This document shows positions 19,184 through 28,785 of a stretch of DNA of 64,000 bases, in pieces. The notes beneath the pieces were generated by a model. The model ran no database searches. It was not told where the DNA came from and worked only from the letters and a program-made list of their open reading frames with translations. This DNA is from Pseudomonas fulva. Lineage in GTDB: Bacteria > Pseudomonadota > Gammaproteobacteria > Pseudomonadales > Pseudomonadaceae. The translations under genes and the position numbers were made by a program. The stretch is from assembly GCF_023517795.1 (NCBI RefSeq), contig NZ_CP082928.1, forward strand, positions 3,844,001 to 3,908,000. The letters run 5' to 3'. Each line of letters opens with the position of its first letter. The first letter of the stretch is position 1.

Positions 19184-21106
19184 GTGAACCAGCAAAACCT
19201 CGCCGATTTCATCTGGAACGTGGCCGATGTGCTGCGCGGCGATTTCAGGCAATCCATCTACGGTCGCATCATCCTGCCCTTCGCGTTGCTACGCCGCCTT
19301 GAGTGCGTGCTTGAGCCGACCCGTGACGAGGTTCGTGCCCAGTATCAGGCGATGAAATCCAGCAGCGTCGATCTGGATCTGATCCTGCCCGCTACGGCCA
19401 AGGCCAAGTTCTATAACGTTTCGCAGTATGACCTGGCTACGCTGGGTGCTACCGATACCCGCGCTAACATTGAAGACTACATCGCCAAGTTTTCCGCCAA
19501 CGCGCGGCAGGTGTTCGAGCACTTCTCCTTTTCCGACTGGCTGGTGCAGCTCGACAAGGCCAAATTGTTGTACCTGGTCACGCAGAAATTCGCCGCCATC
19601 GACCTGCGCCCCGAGGTGCTGAGCAACCACGAAATGGGCCTGGTGTTCGAGCACCTGATCCGCAAGTTCGCCGAATCCGCCAACGACACCGCCGGAGAGT
19701 TTTTTACCCCGCGTGATGTGGTACGCCTGACCACCACCCTGGTATTCGCCCCCGATCACCGCGCCCTCAACCAGGAGGGCGCAGTACGCACCGTGTATGA
19801 CTGCGCCGCCGGTACGGGCGGTTTTCTGTCTTCGGCCATCGAACTGGTCAAGGATGAATGGAAGGCCCCGGCGCGCATCGTGCCCTACGCCCAGGAGCTG
19901 AACCCGGAAACCTATGCCATCTCCGTGGCGGACAAACTCATCCAGGGTTTCGAGACCAAGAACATCAAGCTCGGCAACACCCTGTCCAACGACCTTCTGC
20001 CCTCCGAGCGCTTCGACTACTGCCTGGCCAACCCGCCGTTCGGCGTGAAGTGGGAGAAGGTGCAGCCGCAGGTGCAGGTCGAGCACAGCCAGCATGGCTT
20101 CTACGGGCGCTTCGGCCCTGGCCTGCCGCGTGTGGGCGATGGCTCATTGCTGTTTCTCATGCACCTGCTGTCCAAGCGCAAACCGCCGGAAGAGGGCGGC
20201 ACGCGCATCGGCATCGTGCTGTCCGGCTCGCCGCTGTTCAACGGCGGCGCAGGCTCGGGCGAGTCGGAGATTCGCCGCTGGATACTGGAGAACGACTGGG
20301 TGGAGGCGATCATCGCTCTACCCAATGACCTGTTCTACAACACTGGCATCGGCACCTATGTCTGGGTGCTTTTCAACCACAAGGACGAACTGCGTAAAGG
20401 CAAGGTGCAGTTGATCGACGCCACCGCCATGCACGCGCCCATGCGCAAGAGCCTGGGCAACAAGCGCAAGTACCTGTCCGAGGCGCAGATCGCCGAGATC
20501 GCCAAGCTGCACGAAGCCTGTGAAGACGGTTCGAATACCAAGATATTCGCCACTACCGACTTCGGCTACCGCCGCATCACCGTCGAGCGCCCGCTGCGCC
20601 TGCGCTTTGCCGTGACGCCGCAAAATCTCGCCGCCTACCGCGAGGCCAAGGGCGCTGATCAGATCGACGCCTTCGCCAGCGTGAGCGGCGAGTTCGACAA
20701 CCTGCCGGCCTTCCTCAAGGCCGCTGGTATCAAGAAGCTCGGCAAGGCCGCGCTGAAAGCCGCACTGGCCTGCTTCGGCGAACGTGACCCCAACGCCCAG
20801 CCGATGCTCGATGACAAGGGCAAGCAGCAGCCCGACCCCGAGCTGCGCGAGTTCGAGAACGTGCCGCTGAGCCAAAACGTCGACGACTACTTCGCCCGCG
20901 AAGTGCTGCCCCATGTGCCCGATGCCTGGATCGACACCGGCAAGCTCGACCCCAAGGACGGCCAGGTAGGCATCGTTGGCTACGAAATCAACTTCAATCG
21001 CTATTTCTACGTCTACCAGCCGCCACGCCCGCTGGCCGAGATCGACGCTGACCTCAAGGCCGTGGAAGCCGAGATCGCCGCGCTGCTGGGTGAGGTGACG
21101 GCGTGA
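19184..21106 (+). CDS. hsdM: Type I restriction-modification methyltransferase subunit HsdM
   Basis: 640 residues. The N-terminal helical domain starts VNQQNLADFIWNVADVLRG. The N6-adenine methyltransferase domain has the SAM motif DCAAGTGGF near residue 206 and the catalytic NPPFG near residue 282. The GTG start at 19184 has AAGGAA upstream and fits the family N-terminus; 49 further open codons upstream are rejected. With HsdS it forms the M2S methylase that marks self DNA, and with HsdR the restriction complex. It overlaps hsdS by 4 nt (GTGA), showing translational coupling. Its promoter must lie in the 229 bp after the CDF gene. Confidence 0.93.
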   Translation: MNQQNLADFIWNVADVLRGDFRQSIYGRIILPFALLRRLECVLEPTRDEVRAQYQAMKSSSVDLDLILPATAKAKFYNVSQYDLATLGATDTRANIEDYIAKFSANARQVFEHFSFSDWLVQLDKAKLLYLVTQKFAAIDLRPEVLSNHEMGLVFEHLIRKFAESANDTAGEFFTPRDVVRLTTTLVFAPDHRALNQEGAVRTVYDCAAGTGGFLSSAIELVKDEWKAPARIVPYAQELNPETYAISVADKLIQGFETKNIKLGNTLSNDLLPSERFDYCLANPPFGVKWEKVQPQVQVEHSQHGFYGRFGPGLPRVGDGSLLFLMHLLSKRKPPEEGGTRIGIVLSGSPLFNGGAGSGESEIRRWILENDWVEAIIALPNDLFYNTGIGTYVWVLFNHKDELRKGKVQLIDATAMHAPMRKSLGNKRKYLSEAQIAEIAKLHEACEDGSNTKIFATTDFGYRRITVERPLRLRFAVTPQNLAAYREAKGADQIDAFASVSGEFDNLPAFLKAAGIKKLGKAALKAALACFGERDPNAQPMLDDKGKQQPDPELREFENVPLSQNVDDYFAREVLPHVPDAWIDTGKLDPKDGQVGIVGYEINFNRYFYVYQPPRPLAEIDADLKAVEAEIAALLGEVTA

Positions 21107-22425
21107 GTCAGTACAAGCCGTATCCGGCCTATAAGAATTCCGGGGTGGAGTGGTTGGGGCGGGTGCCGGAGCATTGGCAGGTAGCTCCCCTCAAACGCGA
21201 CCTTTCTTTTCTGACAAGCGGATCGCGAGGGTGGGCTGAGCACTATTCCGAAATTGGTGCTTTGTTCTTGCGAATTGGAAATCTCCGGCGAGATAGCCTT
21301 GAGCTGGACTTGTCTGACATTCAGTTTGTGGAGGTGCCGGCCGGGGCAGAAGGCGAACGAACCAAAGTTCTCGCCGGTGATGTGTTGTTCTCGATTACTG
21401 CTTATCTAGGATCTGTCGCTGTAGTGCCTGAGGGGTTTGTCGCAGCTTACGTCAGTCAGCACGTAGCGCTAGCTCGAATAGCAGGGAATTTTCTTTCGCC
21501 ACATTGGGTTGGCTATGTTGCACTTTCCTGGGTGGGCAAAACTTACCTTGAGTCTCAGGGATACGGCGGAACCAAAATTCAGCTAAGCCTTGATGACATT
21601 GCCAATATGGTTATGACAGTGCCTAGCTCAAAGGAGCAGGAGACTGCTGTTCATTATCTCGACCGCGAGACCGCTCGCATCGACGCACTCATTGAAAAGA
21701 AGACCCGCTTTATCGAACTGCTGCGCGAAAAGCGCCAGGCGCTGATCACCCATGCCGTCACCAAGGGGCTTGACCCGAACGTGAAGATGAAAGACTCCGG
21801 CGTGGAGTGGTTGGGGGAAGTGCCGGGGCATTGGTGTGTGCTCAATTTCCAGCGATGTGTGTTCATTGCAGAGGGGCAAGTCGATCCAGAGGTATCCCCA
21901 TATCGGGAAATGACATTGCTTGCGCCGAATCACATCGAGTCTGGCTCAGGATTGATTCTTTACACTGAAACAGCAGCAGAGCAGAGCGCTGAGAGTGGCA
22001 AATATCTTTGCCAGAAGGGGGATGTTGTCTACAGCAAAATTCGCCCAGCACTGAGAAAGGTTTGCATAGCACCTGATGTGAGCCTCTGTAGTGCTGACAT
22101 GTACCCGATGCGTGGTCATTCGGGAATGAGCAATCAATATCTTTTCTGGTTCCTGCTTTCTGAACCTTTTTCGGCATTCGCTGTGCTAGAAGCTGATCGT
22201 GTGGCTATGCCTAAAATCAATCGTGAGTCATTGAACAGTGCTCAGCTTCCTATGCCTCCTGCCGAGGAGCAAAAAGAGATCGTTGCATCTTTAGCCCAGG
22301 CCACTGCAAGGCTGGATGACTTGAGAGTCAAAACCGAACACAGCATCACCCTCCTAAAAGAACGCCGCTCCGCTCTGATCACCGCTGCCGTAACCGGCCA
22401 GATCGACCTGAGGGAGGTGGTGTGA
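21103..22425 (+). CDS. hsdS: Type I restriction-modification specificity subunit HsdS
   Basis: 440 residues, containing two target-recognition domains. Each is introduced by a near-repeat, NSGVEWLGRVPEHW at about residue 12 and DSGVEWLGEVPGHW at about residue 228, and each ends in a helical spacer (ETARIDALIEKK..., ATARLDDLRVKT...). The two recognition domains read two half-sites of a bipartite target. The stretches coding for them (about 21200-21650 and 21850-22280) are visibly more AT-rich than the spacers and neighbours, as expected if recognition domains have been exchanged between strains. It is coupled to hsdM. The target sequence cannot be predicted. Confidence 0.93.
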   Translation: MSQYKPYPAYKNSGVEWLGRVPEHWQVAPLKRDLSFLTSGSRGWAEHYSEIGALFLRIGNLRRDSLELDLSDIQFVEVPAGAEGERTKVLAGDVLFSITAYLGSVAVVPEGFVAAYVSQHVALARIAGNFLSPHWVGYVALSWVGKTYLESQGYGGTKIQLSLDDIANMVMTVPSSKEQETAVHYLDRETARIDALIEKKTRFIELLREKRQALITHAVTKGLDPNVKMKDSGVEWLGEVPGHWCVLNFQRCVFIAEGQVDPEVSPYREMTLLAPNHIESGSGLILYTETAAEQSAESGKYLCQKGDVVYSKIRPALRKVCIAPDVSLCSADMYPMRGHSGMSNQYLFWFLLSEPFSAFAVLEADRVAMPKINRESLNSAQLPMPPAEEQKEIVASLAQATARLDDLRVKTEHSITLLKERRSALITAAVTGQIDLREVV

Positions 22426-22432
22426 GCCGTAT

Positions 22433-22458
22433 GGTGGATCACGCTTTATCGATCCACC
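22433..22458. repeat. GGTGGATC hairpin of the dispersed repeat family
   Basis: GGTGGATC and GATCCACC pair around a 10-nt spacer just after the hsdS stop codon. It resembles the hairpin at 9067-9092 in arms and spacer, and a weaker inverted relative (GTGGATGAACAGAGCGCGAT) follows at about 22502. It may be a repeat insertion that also weakens transcription within the operon. Confidence 0.55.
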
Positions 22459-22581
22459 GCGCGGTCTTGCAGGCGGCTGCCTGCCGCCGTGCCTTACATC
22501 TGTGGATGAACAGAGCGCGATCCGCCCCGCGTGATATGGTCCGCTTCACTCTTCCTCGCTAACACCTGACAAGGATGTGCC

Positions 22582-23517
22582 ATGACCCAAGGCCGCAGCA
22601 TTCGACTCTTTCTGGTGGACGGCACGCCCAATGGCCTGCTCACCGCCGAGATCATGAACTGGACGGGCCACGTGCTGACTGGCCCGCGCAGCAAACTTGC
22701 GGAGTTAGTGCAGCGCCCGGAGTGCGCGCGTACCGGTGTGTACTTTCTGGTCGGCCCCGACCCGGACGACAGCCTGCGCACCCGCGTGTACATCGGCGAG
22801 TCCGATGATGTGGCACAACGCCTGAAAAGCCATAACCGACCGGAAGAGGCGGGCGGCAAGGACTTCTGGGAGCGCGTATGTCTGGTCACCAGCAAGGATC
22901 AGAACCTGACCAAGGCCCATGTGAAGTACCTGGAAAGCAAGTTGATCGGTATTGCCACAGCCGCCGGCCGCTGCGTGCTGAGTAACGGTACGGCACATGA
23001 ATACATTGGGCTGCCAGAGTCCGACCGTGCCGATATGGCGTTTTTTCTCGAGCAGATCCGCACGGTGCTGCCGGTGCTGGGCTTCGAGTTTCTGCGTGAA
23101 CTCAGCAAGCCCTCGGCGACATTGCTGGCCTCTACGGCGGCACCAGTCAATCGCTCACCGCGCTTCATGCTGGAGGTTCCGCGCTATCGCATCGCTGCGC
23201 AGGGTCAGGAAGTCGATGGTGAGTTCTTCGTGTTCAAAGGTTCCAAGGCCCGCCCAGACTGGGTGGGGACAGAGCGTGGCTATCAGAGCCTGTTCAAGCA
23301 ACTGGTCGCCGAGGGGATGCTGGTCGCTGATGGCAGCGAACACCTGACGTTCAGTGACGACTGTGCTTTCAGCAGCCCCAGTGCTGCGGCTGCCGTCGTG
23401 TGTGGCCGCTCTGCCAACGGGCGTACCTCTTGGCTGGTCGAGGGGACCGGCCAGACTTATGCAGCCTGGCAAGACCAACAGTTGAGTTCGCTTCAGCCGT
23501 CAGTGGAGGACGCATGA
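22582..23517 (+). CDS. GIY-YIG nuclease-family protein with DUF4357 domain
   Basis: 311 residues. The GIY-YIG core is seen around residues 50-75 as TGVYFLVG followed by RVYIGESDDVAQRL, with catalytic tyrosines and arginine in the usual order. The C-terminal ~60 residues (CAFSSPSAAAAVVCGRSANG and an ending like TYAAWQ) match the DUF4357 domain often attached to restriction-linked nucleases. It sits between hsdS and hsdR, after a 156-bp gap, and overlaps the next gene by 4 nt. Its role in the system is unknown; a nick or cleavage activity on invading or modified DNA is inference. Confidence 0.82.
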   Translation: MTQGRSIRLFLVDGTPNGLLTAEIMNWTGHVLTGPRSKLAELVQRPECARTGVYFLVGPDPDDSLRTRVYIGESDDVAQRLKSHNRPEEAGGKDFWERVCLVTSKDQNLTKAHVKYLESKLIGIATAAGRCVLSNGTAHEYIGLPESDRADMAFFLEQIRTVLPVLGFEFLRELSKPSATLLASTAAPVNRSPRFMLEVPRYRIAAQGQEVDGEFFVFKGSKARPDWVGTERGYQSLFKQLVAEGMLVADGSEHLTFSDDCAFSSPSAAAAVVCGRSANGRTSWLVEGTGQTYAAWQDQQLSSLQPSVEDA

Positions 23518-24563
23518 GCGCGTCCAACCCAGATACCACGCTGCAACCTTTGCTCACCGAACTGGCCGAGCTGATCCGGCAGGCGCGACAGCAGGTCCTG
23601 CGTGCGGTGGATGCGATTCAGGTGCAAACCTGCTGGGAAGTGGGGCGGCATATCATCGAATTCGAGCAGGGTGGGCAGGCACGAGCCGCCTACGGCAAGA
23701 AGCTGCTGGCAACACTGGCCAATGGGCTGACGGCCGAGTTCGGCAAGGGCTTCGATGAGCGCAACTTGCGGCATATGCGCGCCTTCTACCAGGCATTCCC
23801 GATTTGGAACGCACTGCGTTCCGAATTGAGCTGGACGCACTATCGCACCCTGCTCAAGGTGGAAAACGACAGCGCCCGGCAGTGGTACATGAACGAGGCC
23901 GCCACGCAGAACTGGAGCACCCGTGCGCTGGAACGGCAGATCGGCACGCTGTACTACGAGCGGCTGCTGGCCAGCCAGGATCGCGCAGCTGTCGAGCAGG
24001 AGGCCGCGAGCAACCTGCAGGCGCTGGGCAAGAGCCCACGTGAGTTCGTGCGTGACCCGGTGCTGCTGGAGTTTCTCGGCCTGCCCAATGCCGGCACCTT
24101 GCTGGAAAGCGAGCTGGAGCAGGCGTTGATCGGTCAGTTACAGCAGTTTCTGCTGGAGCTGGGCAAAGGCTTCGCCTTCGTCGGTCGGCAGCAGCGCATC
24201 AGCACCGAGAGCAAGGATTTCTATATCGACCTGGTGTTCTACAACTACCTGCTCAAGTGCTTCGTGATCTTCGATCTCAAACGCGGCGAGCTGACCCACC
24301 AGGACATCGGCCAGATGGACATGTACGTGCGCATGTTCGATGACCTTAAACGCGGCCCGGAGGATGGCCCGACCGTGGGCATCATCCTCTGCGCGCAAAA
24401 AGATGCGTCCCTTGTGCGCTACTCGGTATTGCAGGGCAGCGAGCAATTGTTCGCCAGCAAGTACAAGCTGGTGCTGCCCAGCGAAGAAGAGCTGCGCGCC
24501 GAACTGGATCGGGAGCGGGCGCGCTTGGCCGAGCAGCGCGGGCTGTATGACACGCGGGCGTGA
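23514..24563 (+). CDS. PDDEXK nuclease domain protein (DUF1016/YhcG family)
   Basis: 349 residues. The N-terminal DUF1016 helical domain contains TCWEVGRHIIEFEQGG and FGKGFDERNLRHMRAFYQ. The C-terminal YhcG-type PD-(D/E)XK nuclease shows DFYIDLVFYNYLLKCFVIFD followed by LKRGEL, which supplies the acidic and lysine residues of the active site. Its ATG overlaps the stop of the GIY-YIG gene (ATGA), so the two are coupled, and hsdR starts 39 bp downstream. Genes of this family recur inside type I restriction operons and toxin-like loci; their role is not settled. An accessory defence nuclease is the best guess. Confidence 0.85.
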   Translation: MSASNPDTTLQPLLTELAELIRQARQQVLRAVDAIQVQTCWEVGRHIIEFEQGGQARAAYGKKLLATLANGLTAEFGKGFDERNLRHMRAFYQAFPIWNALRSELSWTHYRTLLKVENDSARQWYMNEAATQNWSTRALERQIGTLYYERLLASQDRAAVEQEAASNLQALGKSPREFVRDPVLLEFLGLPNAGTLLESELEQALIGQLQQFLLELGKGFAFVGRQQRISTESKDFYIDLVFYNYLLKCFVIFDLKRGELTHQDIGQMDMYVRMFDDLKRGPEDGPTVGIILCAQKDASLVRYSVLQGSEQLFASKYKLVLPSEEELRAELDRERARLAEQRGLYDTRA

Positions 24564-24602
24564 GCCCATTGAGTTGATGGTTGCTGGATTGCGAGGGATG
24601 GC

Positions 24603-27600
24603 ATGAGCCACGTGCACCACGAATTTGAACTGGAGCGACATATCGTCGAACAACTGGCTGCAGCCGGTTGGCTGGTCGGTAGCTCCGCGAACTACGACGC
24701 AGTGCGTGCGCTGTACAGCGAAGATGTGCTGGCCTGGCTGGAGGCCAGCCAGGCTGAGGCAATCGCCAAGCTGCGTGCGCTCAATGGGGCTGGCACCGAA
24801 GCCGCGTTGCTCGATCGCCTGGTCAAGCAACTGGAGAACAAGACCGACGGTGGCACATTGAATGTGTTGCGCAGCGGTTTCTCTATCGCTGGCGCCGGCA
24901 CCCTGGCCATGAGCCAGGCGCTACCCGAGGATGCTCGCAACGAAACGGTGGCCATGCGTTACGCCGCCAATCGCCTGCGGGTGGTGCCGCAACTGCGTTA
25001 TTCGCAGGATAAGGCCGATGAACTCGACCTGGCGTTGTTCATCAATGGCATTCCCGTGGCTACGGTGGAGCTGAAGACCGATTTCACCCAGTCGGTGGAG
25101 GCGGCCATGGCGCAGTACCGCCAGGATCGTCGTCCGGAGCGCAAGAGCGGTGGCAGCGAACCGCTGCTGACCTTCAAGCGTGGCTCGGTGGTGCACTTCG
25201 CCATGAGCGACAGCGATATCCGCATGAGCACGCAACTGGCAGGGGGCGAGACGGTGTTTCTGCCGTTTAACCGGGGCAATGATGGCGCCGCCGGCAACAA
25301 GGCCGAGGGCGATGATTACCCGGTGAGCTATCTGTGGAAGACCGTGCTGCAGAAGGATAACTGGCTGCATATCTTCCACCGTTTCGTGCTGTTGGAGCGC
25401 AAGGCCCAGCAGGACGTCAACGGCAATACCCGGTTCAAGGAGCGACTGGTTTTCCCGCGCTTTCATCAATGGGACGGGGTGACGCGGATGATCGATGCGG
25501 TGCGTCGTGAAGGCGTTGGCCAACCCTATCTGATTCAGCACAGCGCTGGTTCCGGCAAGACCAACACCATCGCCTGGACAGCGCATTCGCTGATCCGTGT
25601 GCGTCGCCCTGATGGCGAGCCGTATTTTCATAGCGTCATCGTGGTGACTGACCGCCAGGTGCTGGATCAGCAGTTGCAGGAGGCGATTCGCCAGATCGAC
25701 CACCAGGCCGGCGTGGTGCGCGCCATCGACCGGGAGCAGTCAAGCCTGCCCAAGAGCAAGCAACTGGCCGAGGCGATGCTGGCGGGCGTGCCGATCATCG
25801 TCTGCACTTTGCAAACGTTTCCCCATGCACAGAAGGCCATTCTCGAAGAGCGCAACCTGCGTGATCGCCGCTTCGCCATCATTATCGACGAGGCGCACAG
25901 CTCCATGGGCGGCAGCACGGCGGACGATCTGCGCTACGTGCTCACCGGGCAGAGCGAGGATGAGTGGAAAAAGCTCTCGCGTGATGAGCGTTTGTCGGTT
26001 TGGCAGTCGTCGCGCAGCCGGCCGAATAACGCCAGCTACTTCGCTTTTACCGCCACGCCCAAGCACTCGACGCTGAGCCTGTTCGGTCGCCCGCGTCAGC
26101 CCGAGTTGCCAGTCAGCGAAGGCAACCCGCCTGTGCCGTTTCACCTGTACACCATGCAGCAGGCCATCGAGGAGGGGTTCATCCTCGATGTGCTGCGCAA
26201 CTACACCAGTTACGACGTGGCGCTGCGCATTGGCAGCGAGCTGGTGGGCGACAAGCGTGTGGACGAGAAGAGCGCGCGGCGCAAGCTGGCCAAGTGGCTG
26301 TCGCTGAACCCGGTGAACGTCGGGCAGAAGGTGGAGCTGATCGTCGAGCACTTTCGCAAGAACGTCGCTCACCTGCTCGGTGGCCAGGCCAAGGCCATGG
26401 TGGTGACCAGTTCGCGCGCAGCCGCGGTGAAGTATCACCTCGCGCTGGAGGATTATTGCAACCGGCGCGGCTACGCCAATGTACGGGCGATGGTGGCGTT
26501 CTCCGGTGATGTGCCCAACCTTGATGTGGATCTGAAAGCACCGCTGGCCGCCAGCCTGCCGGACGAGCATGCCTTCAACGAGCAGAACCTCAACCCCAGG
26601 CTGGGCAAACAGGACATGCGCACGCTGTTCGATACGCCGCATTACCAGGTGATGATCGTCGCCAACAAGTACCAGACCGGTTTCGACCAGCCCAAGCTGG
26701 TGGCCATGTACCTGGACAAGAAGATTTCCGGCGTGGAGGCGGTGCAGACGCTGTCACGGCTGAACCGTACTTATCCAGGCAAGGATAAGACCTACGTCAT
26801 CGACTTCGCCAACGAGGCCAAGGAGATACTCGAAGCCTTCCAGACCTTCTACCGCGATGCGCGGATGGCCGATATTCAAGACCCCAACATCGTCTTCGAC
26901 ATCCGCCAACGCCTGGATGGCATGCACCTGTACGAGCGCGCCGAAGTAGAGGTATTCGGTGATGCCATCATCGATCCCAAGGTCACCCACCAGAAACTCT
27001 ATGCGCTGACCCAGCCTGCCACCGACCGCTTCAATGGCAAGCTCAAGACCCTCACCGATGCCATCGAACAGTGGGAGCGGGCTTTGCTCAAGGCCGAAGA
27101 AGTTGGCGACGAAGCAGGCGCAGCCTATGCCGACGCGCAGCGCGCGGAGTACTGCAAGCAACGCGACGCGTTGTTGATCTTCAGCGAGAGCCTGTCCAAG
27201 TTCGTGCGTTGCTATGAATACATCGCGCAACTGGTGGACTTGGGCGACCCGAGCCTGGAAGCCTTCGCCAGTTTCGCCCGCCTGCTGCGCAAGCGCCTCA
27301 AGGGCATTGGCGCCGAGCAGGTGGATTTGGGCGACCTCAAGCTCAGCCATTACCGAGTCAAACCAGGCGAGCGGCTCGATGGGGTGGTGCAGCAGGGCGA
27401 GAGCCCTGGTCTTTATGGAATTACCGACAACGGTCTACGTGAAGCGCGTGACCGCGAGAAGAAGTACCTGACAGAGCTGATCGAGCGCCTTAATGCTGCG
27501 TTTGGCAAAGACGTTTCCGATACTGATCAAGTCATGTTGGCGCTGCAGGTTTCCGAGAAGCTGCGTGGCGATCAACTGGTCATGGCGCAGATTAATAACA

Positions 27601-27797
27601 ACAGCCGCGAGCAGGCGATGAGGGCTGATTTGCCGGTTCGGGCCATCGAGGCCATCGTCGGGGCCATGAGCAGCCACACCAGTATGGCGACCAGGCTGCT
27701 GAGCGATGAGTCGACACGCGAGTTGTTCATCACTGTGGTGTACGAGCTGCTTAAACGTGATGTAGGGCCGCAGTTACTTGGTTCCGCGCGGCTGTAG
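24603..27797 (+). CDS. hsdR: Type I restriction endonuclease subunit HsdR
   Basis: 1064 residues. The N-terminal nuclease domain has ELDLALFINGIPVATVELKT, giving the PD-(D/E)XK residues Asp, Glu and Lys near residues 142-157. The translocase has Walker A HSAGSGKTNT near residue 313 and DEAH near residue 428, with later helicase motifs (FAFTATP, ANKYQTGFDQP, LSRLNRTYPGKD). The C-terminal helical region binds the methylase core. It moves DNA with ATP and cuts far from the unmethylated site. It is the last gene of the operon. No frameshift is seen, so the system looks intact. Confidence 0.93.
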   Translation: MSHVHHEFELERHIVEQLAAAGWLVGSSANYDAVRALYSEDVLAWLEASQAEAIAKLRALNGAGTEAALLDRLVKQLENKTDGGTLNVLRSGFSIAGAGTLAMSQALPEDARNETVAMRYAANRLRVVPQLRYSQDKADELDLALFINGIPVATVELKTDFTQSVEAAMAQYRQDRRPERKSGGSEPLLTFKRGSVVHFAMSDSDIRMSTQLAGGETVFLPFNRGNDGAAGNKAEGDDYPVSYLWKTVLQKDNWLHIFHRFVLLERKAQQDVNGNTRFKERLVFPRFHQWDGVTRMIDAVRREGVGQPYLIQHSAGSGKTNTIAWTAHSLIRVRRPDGEPYFHSVIVVTDRQVLDQQLQEAIRQIDHQAGVVRAIDREQSSLPKSKQLAEAMLAGVPIIVCTLQTFPHAQKAILEERNLRDRRFAIIIDEAHSSMGGSTADDLRYVLTGQSEDEWKKLSRDERLSVWQSSRSRPNNASYFAFTATPKHSTLSLFGRPRQPELPVSEGNPPVPFHLYTMQQAIEEGFILDVLRNYTSYDVALRIGSELVGDKRVDEKSARRKLAKWLSLNPVNVGQKVELIVEHFRKNVAHLLGGQAKAMVVTSSRAAAVKYHLALEDYCNRRGYANVRAMVAFSGDVPNLDVDLKAPLAASLPDEHAFNEQNLNPRLGKQDMRTLFDTPHYQVMIVANKYQTGFDQPKLVAMYLDKKISGVEAVQTLSRLNRTYPGKDKTYVIDFANEAKEILEAFQTFYRDARMADIQDPNIVFDIRQRLDGMHLYERAEVEVFGDAIIDPKVTHQKLYALTQPATDRFNGKLKTLTDAIEQWERALLKAEEVGDEAGAAYADAQRAEYCKQRDALLIFSESLSKFVRCYEYIAQLVDLGDPSLEAFASFARLLRKRLKGIGAEQVDLGDLKLSHYRVKPGERLDGVVQQGESPGLYGITDNGLREARDREKKYLTELIERLNAAFGKDVSDTDQVMLALQVSEKLRGDQLVMAQINNNSREQAMRADLPVRAIEAIVGAMSSHTSMATRLLSDESTRELFITVVYELLKRDVGPQLLGSARL

Positions 27798-27817
27798 GCA
27801 ATGAGAAAAAACGGCCC

Positions 27818-27893
27818 TGACCTCACGTGATTGCTGACGCGAGAGCCTTGTGACCAGTAGGTGCTGAAGCGTCCGCCTGGTGAGGTCAATTTT
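27818..27893 (+). terminator. Possible terminator after hsdR
   Basis: TGACCTCAC (27818-27826) and GTGAGGTCA (27880-27888) form a 9-bp inverted repeat with a 53-nt loop, followed by ATTTTT. It may end the hsd transcript before the AraC gene. The wide loop makes this weak. Confidence 0.35.
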
Positions 27894-27911
27894 TGAATGG
27901 GGCTGTAGAGA

Positions 27912-28736
27912 ATGGGCATACCTACCAACGACCGAGACTGGTTGCTGCGCAGCCCTGATCAGGGGCGGGTGGAACGCATCGAGGCGTATTTCAGCGGCCA
28001 TGGCTACGACCCTCATCGCCACGACTCCTACGCCATCGGCCGCACCTTGTCCGGTGTGCAGAGCTTTCGCTATCGGCGCGCCATGCGCCACAGCCTGCCC
28101 GGCGGCACCCTGGTGCTGCACCCGGACGAGCTGCACGACGGCATGGCCGGCACCGACGCCGGCTTTCATTACCGCATGCTGTATATCGACCCGGTGCTGA
28201 TCCAGCAGGTGCTTGGCGGCAAGCCGCTGCCCTTCGTGGTTGGCGGCTTGAGCGATGACCCGCGCCTGCGCAGCGCTACCGAATCGTTCATGCAGGCGAT
28301 GGACAACCCGCTGGAGTCGCTGGAAGAAGACGACGCGATCTACGACCTGGCCCGCGCCCTCGAAGCCGTCGCCGGCAAGCCCCGCGGTCGCCGCGCCTTC
28401 GATTACCCCGCCACGCAGCGGGCGCGCGAGTACATCCATAGCCGCAACGGCGCGAGCGTTACCCTGGATGAGCTGGAGCACGTCAGCGGGCGCGATCGCT
28501 GGAGCCTGTCGCGGGACTTTCGCGCGCTGTTCGGCACCAGCCCCTACCGTTACGTGACCATGCGCCGCCTGGAGCGCTGCCGTGAGTTGGCCTTGGCGGG
28601 CATCGGCCTGGCCGATGCGGCGCTGATCGCCGGGTTCTTCGACCAGAGCCATATGACCCGGCATTTCGTGGCCTGCTTCGGCCTGTCTCCGGCGCGCTGG
28701 CTGAGCATGGTGAAGTTGCAGGATCGTACAAGATAG
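27912..28736 (+). CDS. AraC-family transcriptional regulator
   Basis: 274 residues. An N-terminal cupin-type sensor (AraC-binding) domain begins with the YDPHRHDSYAIGRTLSGVQS block and ends in a VLHPDELHDG strand. A C-terminal DNA-binding domain follows, with the second helix-turn-helix seen as AALIAGFFDQSHMTRHF. The cupin gene starts 50 bp downstream on the same strand, so the two probably form an operon. The first is likely a regulator responding to a small molecule, but its targets are unknown. The ribosome site at 27912 is weak. It follows the hsd operon directly and is probably chromosomal backbone. Confidence 0.88.
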   Translation: MGIPTNDRDWLLRSPDQGRVERIEAYFSGHGYDPHRHDSYAIGRTLSGVQSFRYRRAMRHSLPGGTLVLHPDELHDGMAGTDAGFHYRMLYIDPVLIQQVLGGKPLPFVVGGLSDDPRLRSATESFMQAMDNPLESLEEDDAIYDLARALEAVAGKPRGRRAFDYPATQRAREYIHSRNGASVTLDELEHVSGRDRWSLSRDFRALFGTSPYRYVTMRRLERCRELALAGIGLADAALIAGFFDQSHMTRHFVACFGLSPARWLSMVKLQDRTR

Positions 28737-28785
28737 CGCCCGGGGTGCCTCGCTAGAGTGGTGAAAACCAACCGAGGAACCACCT

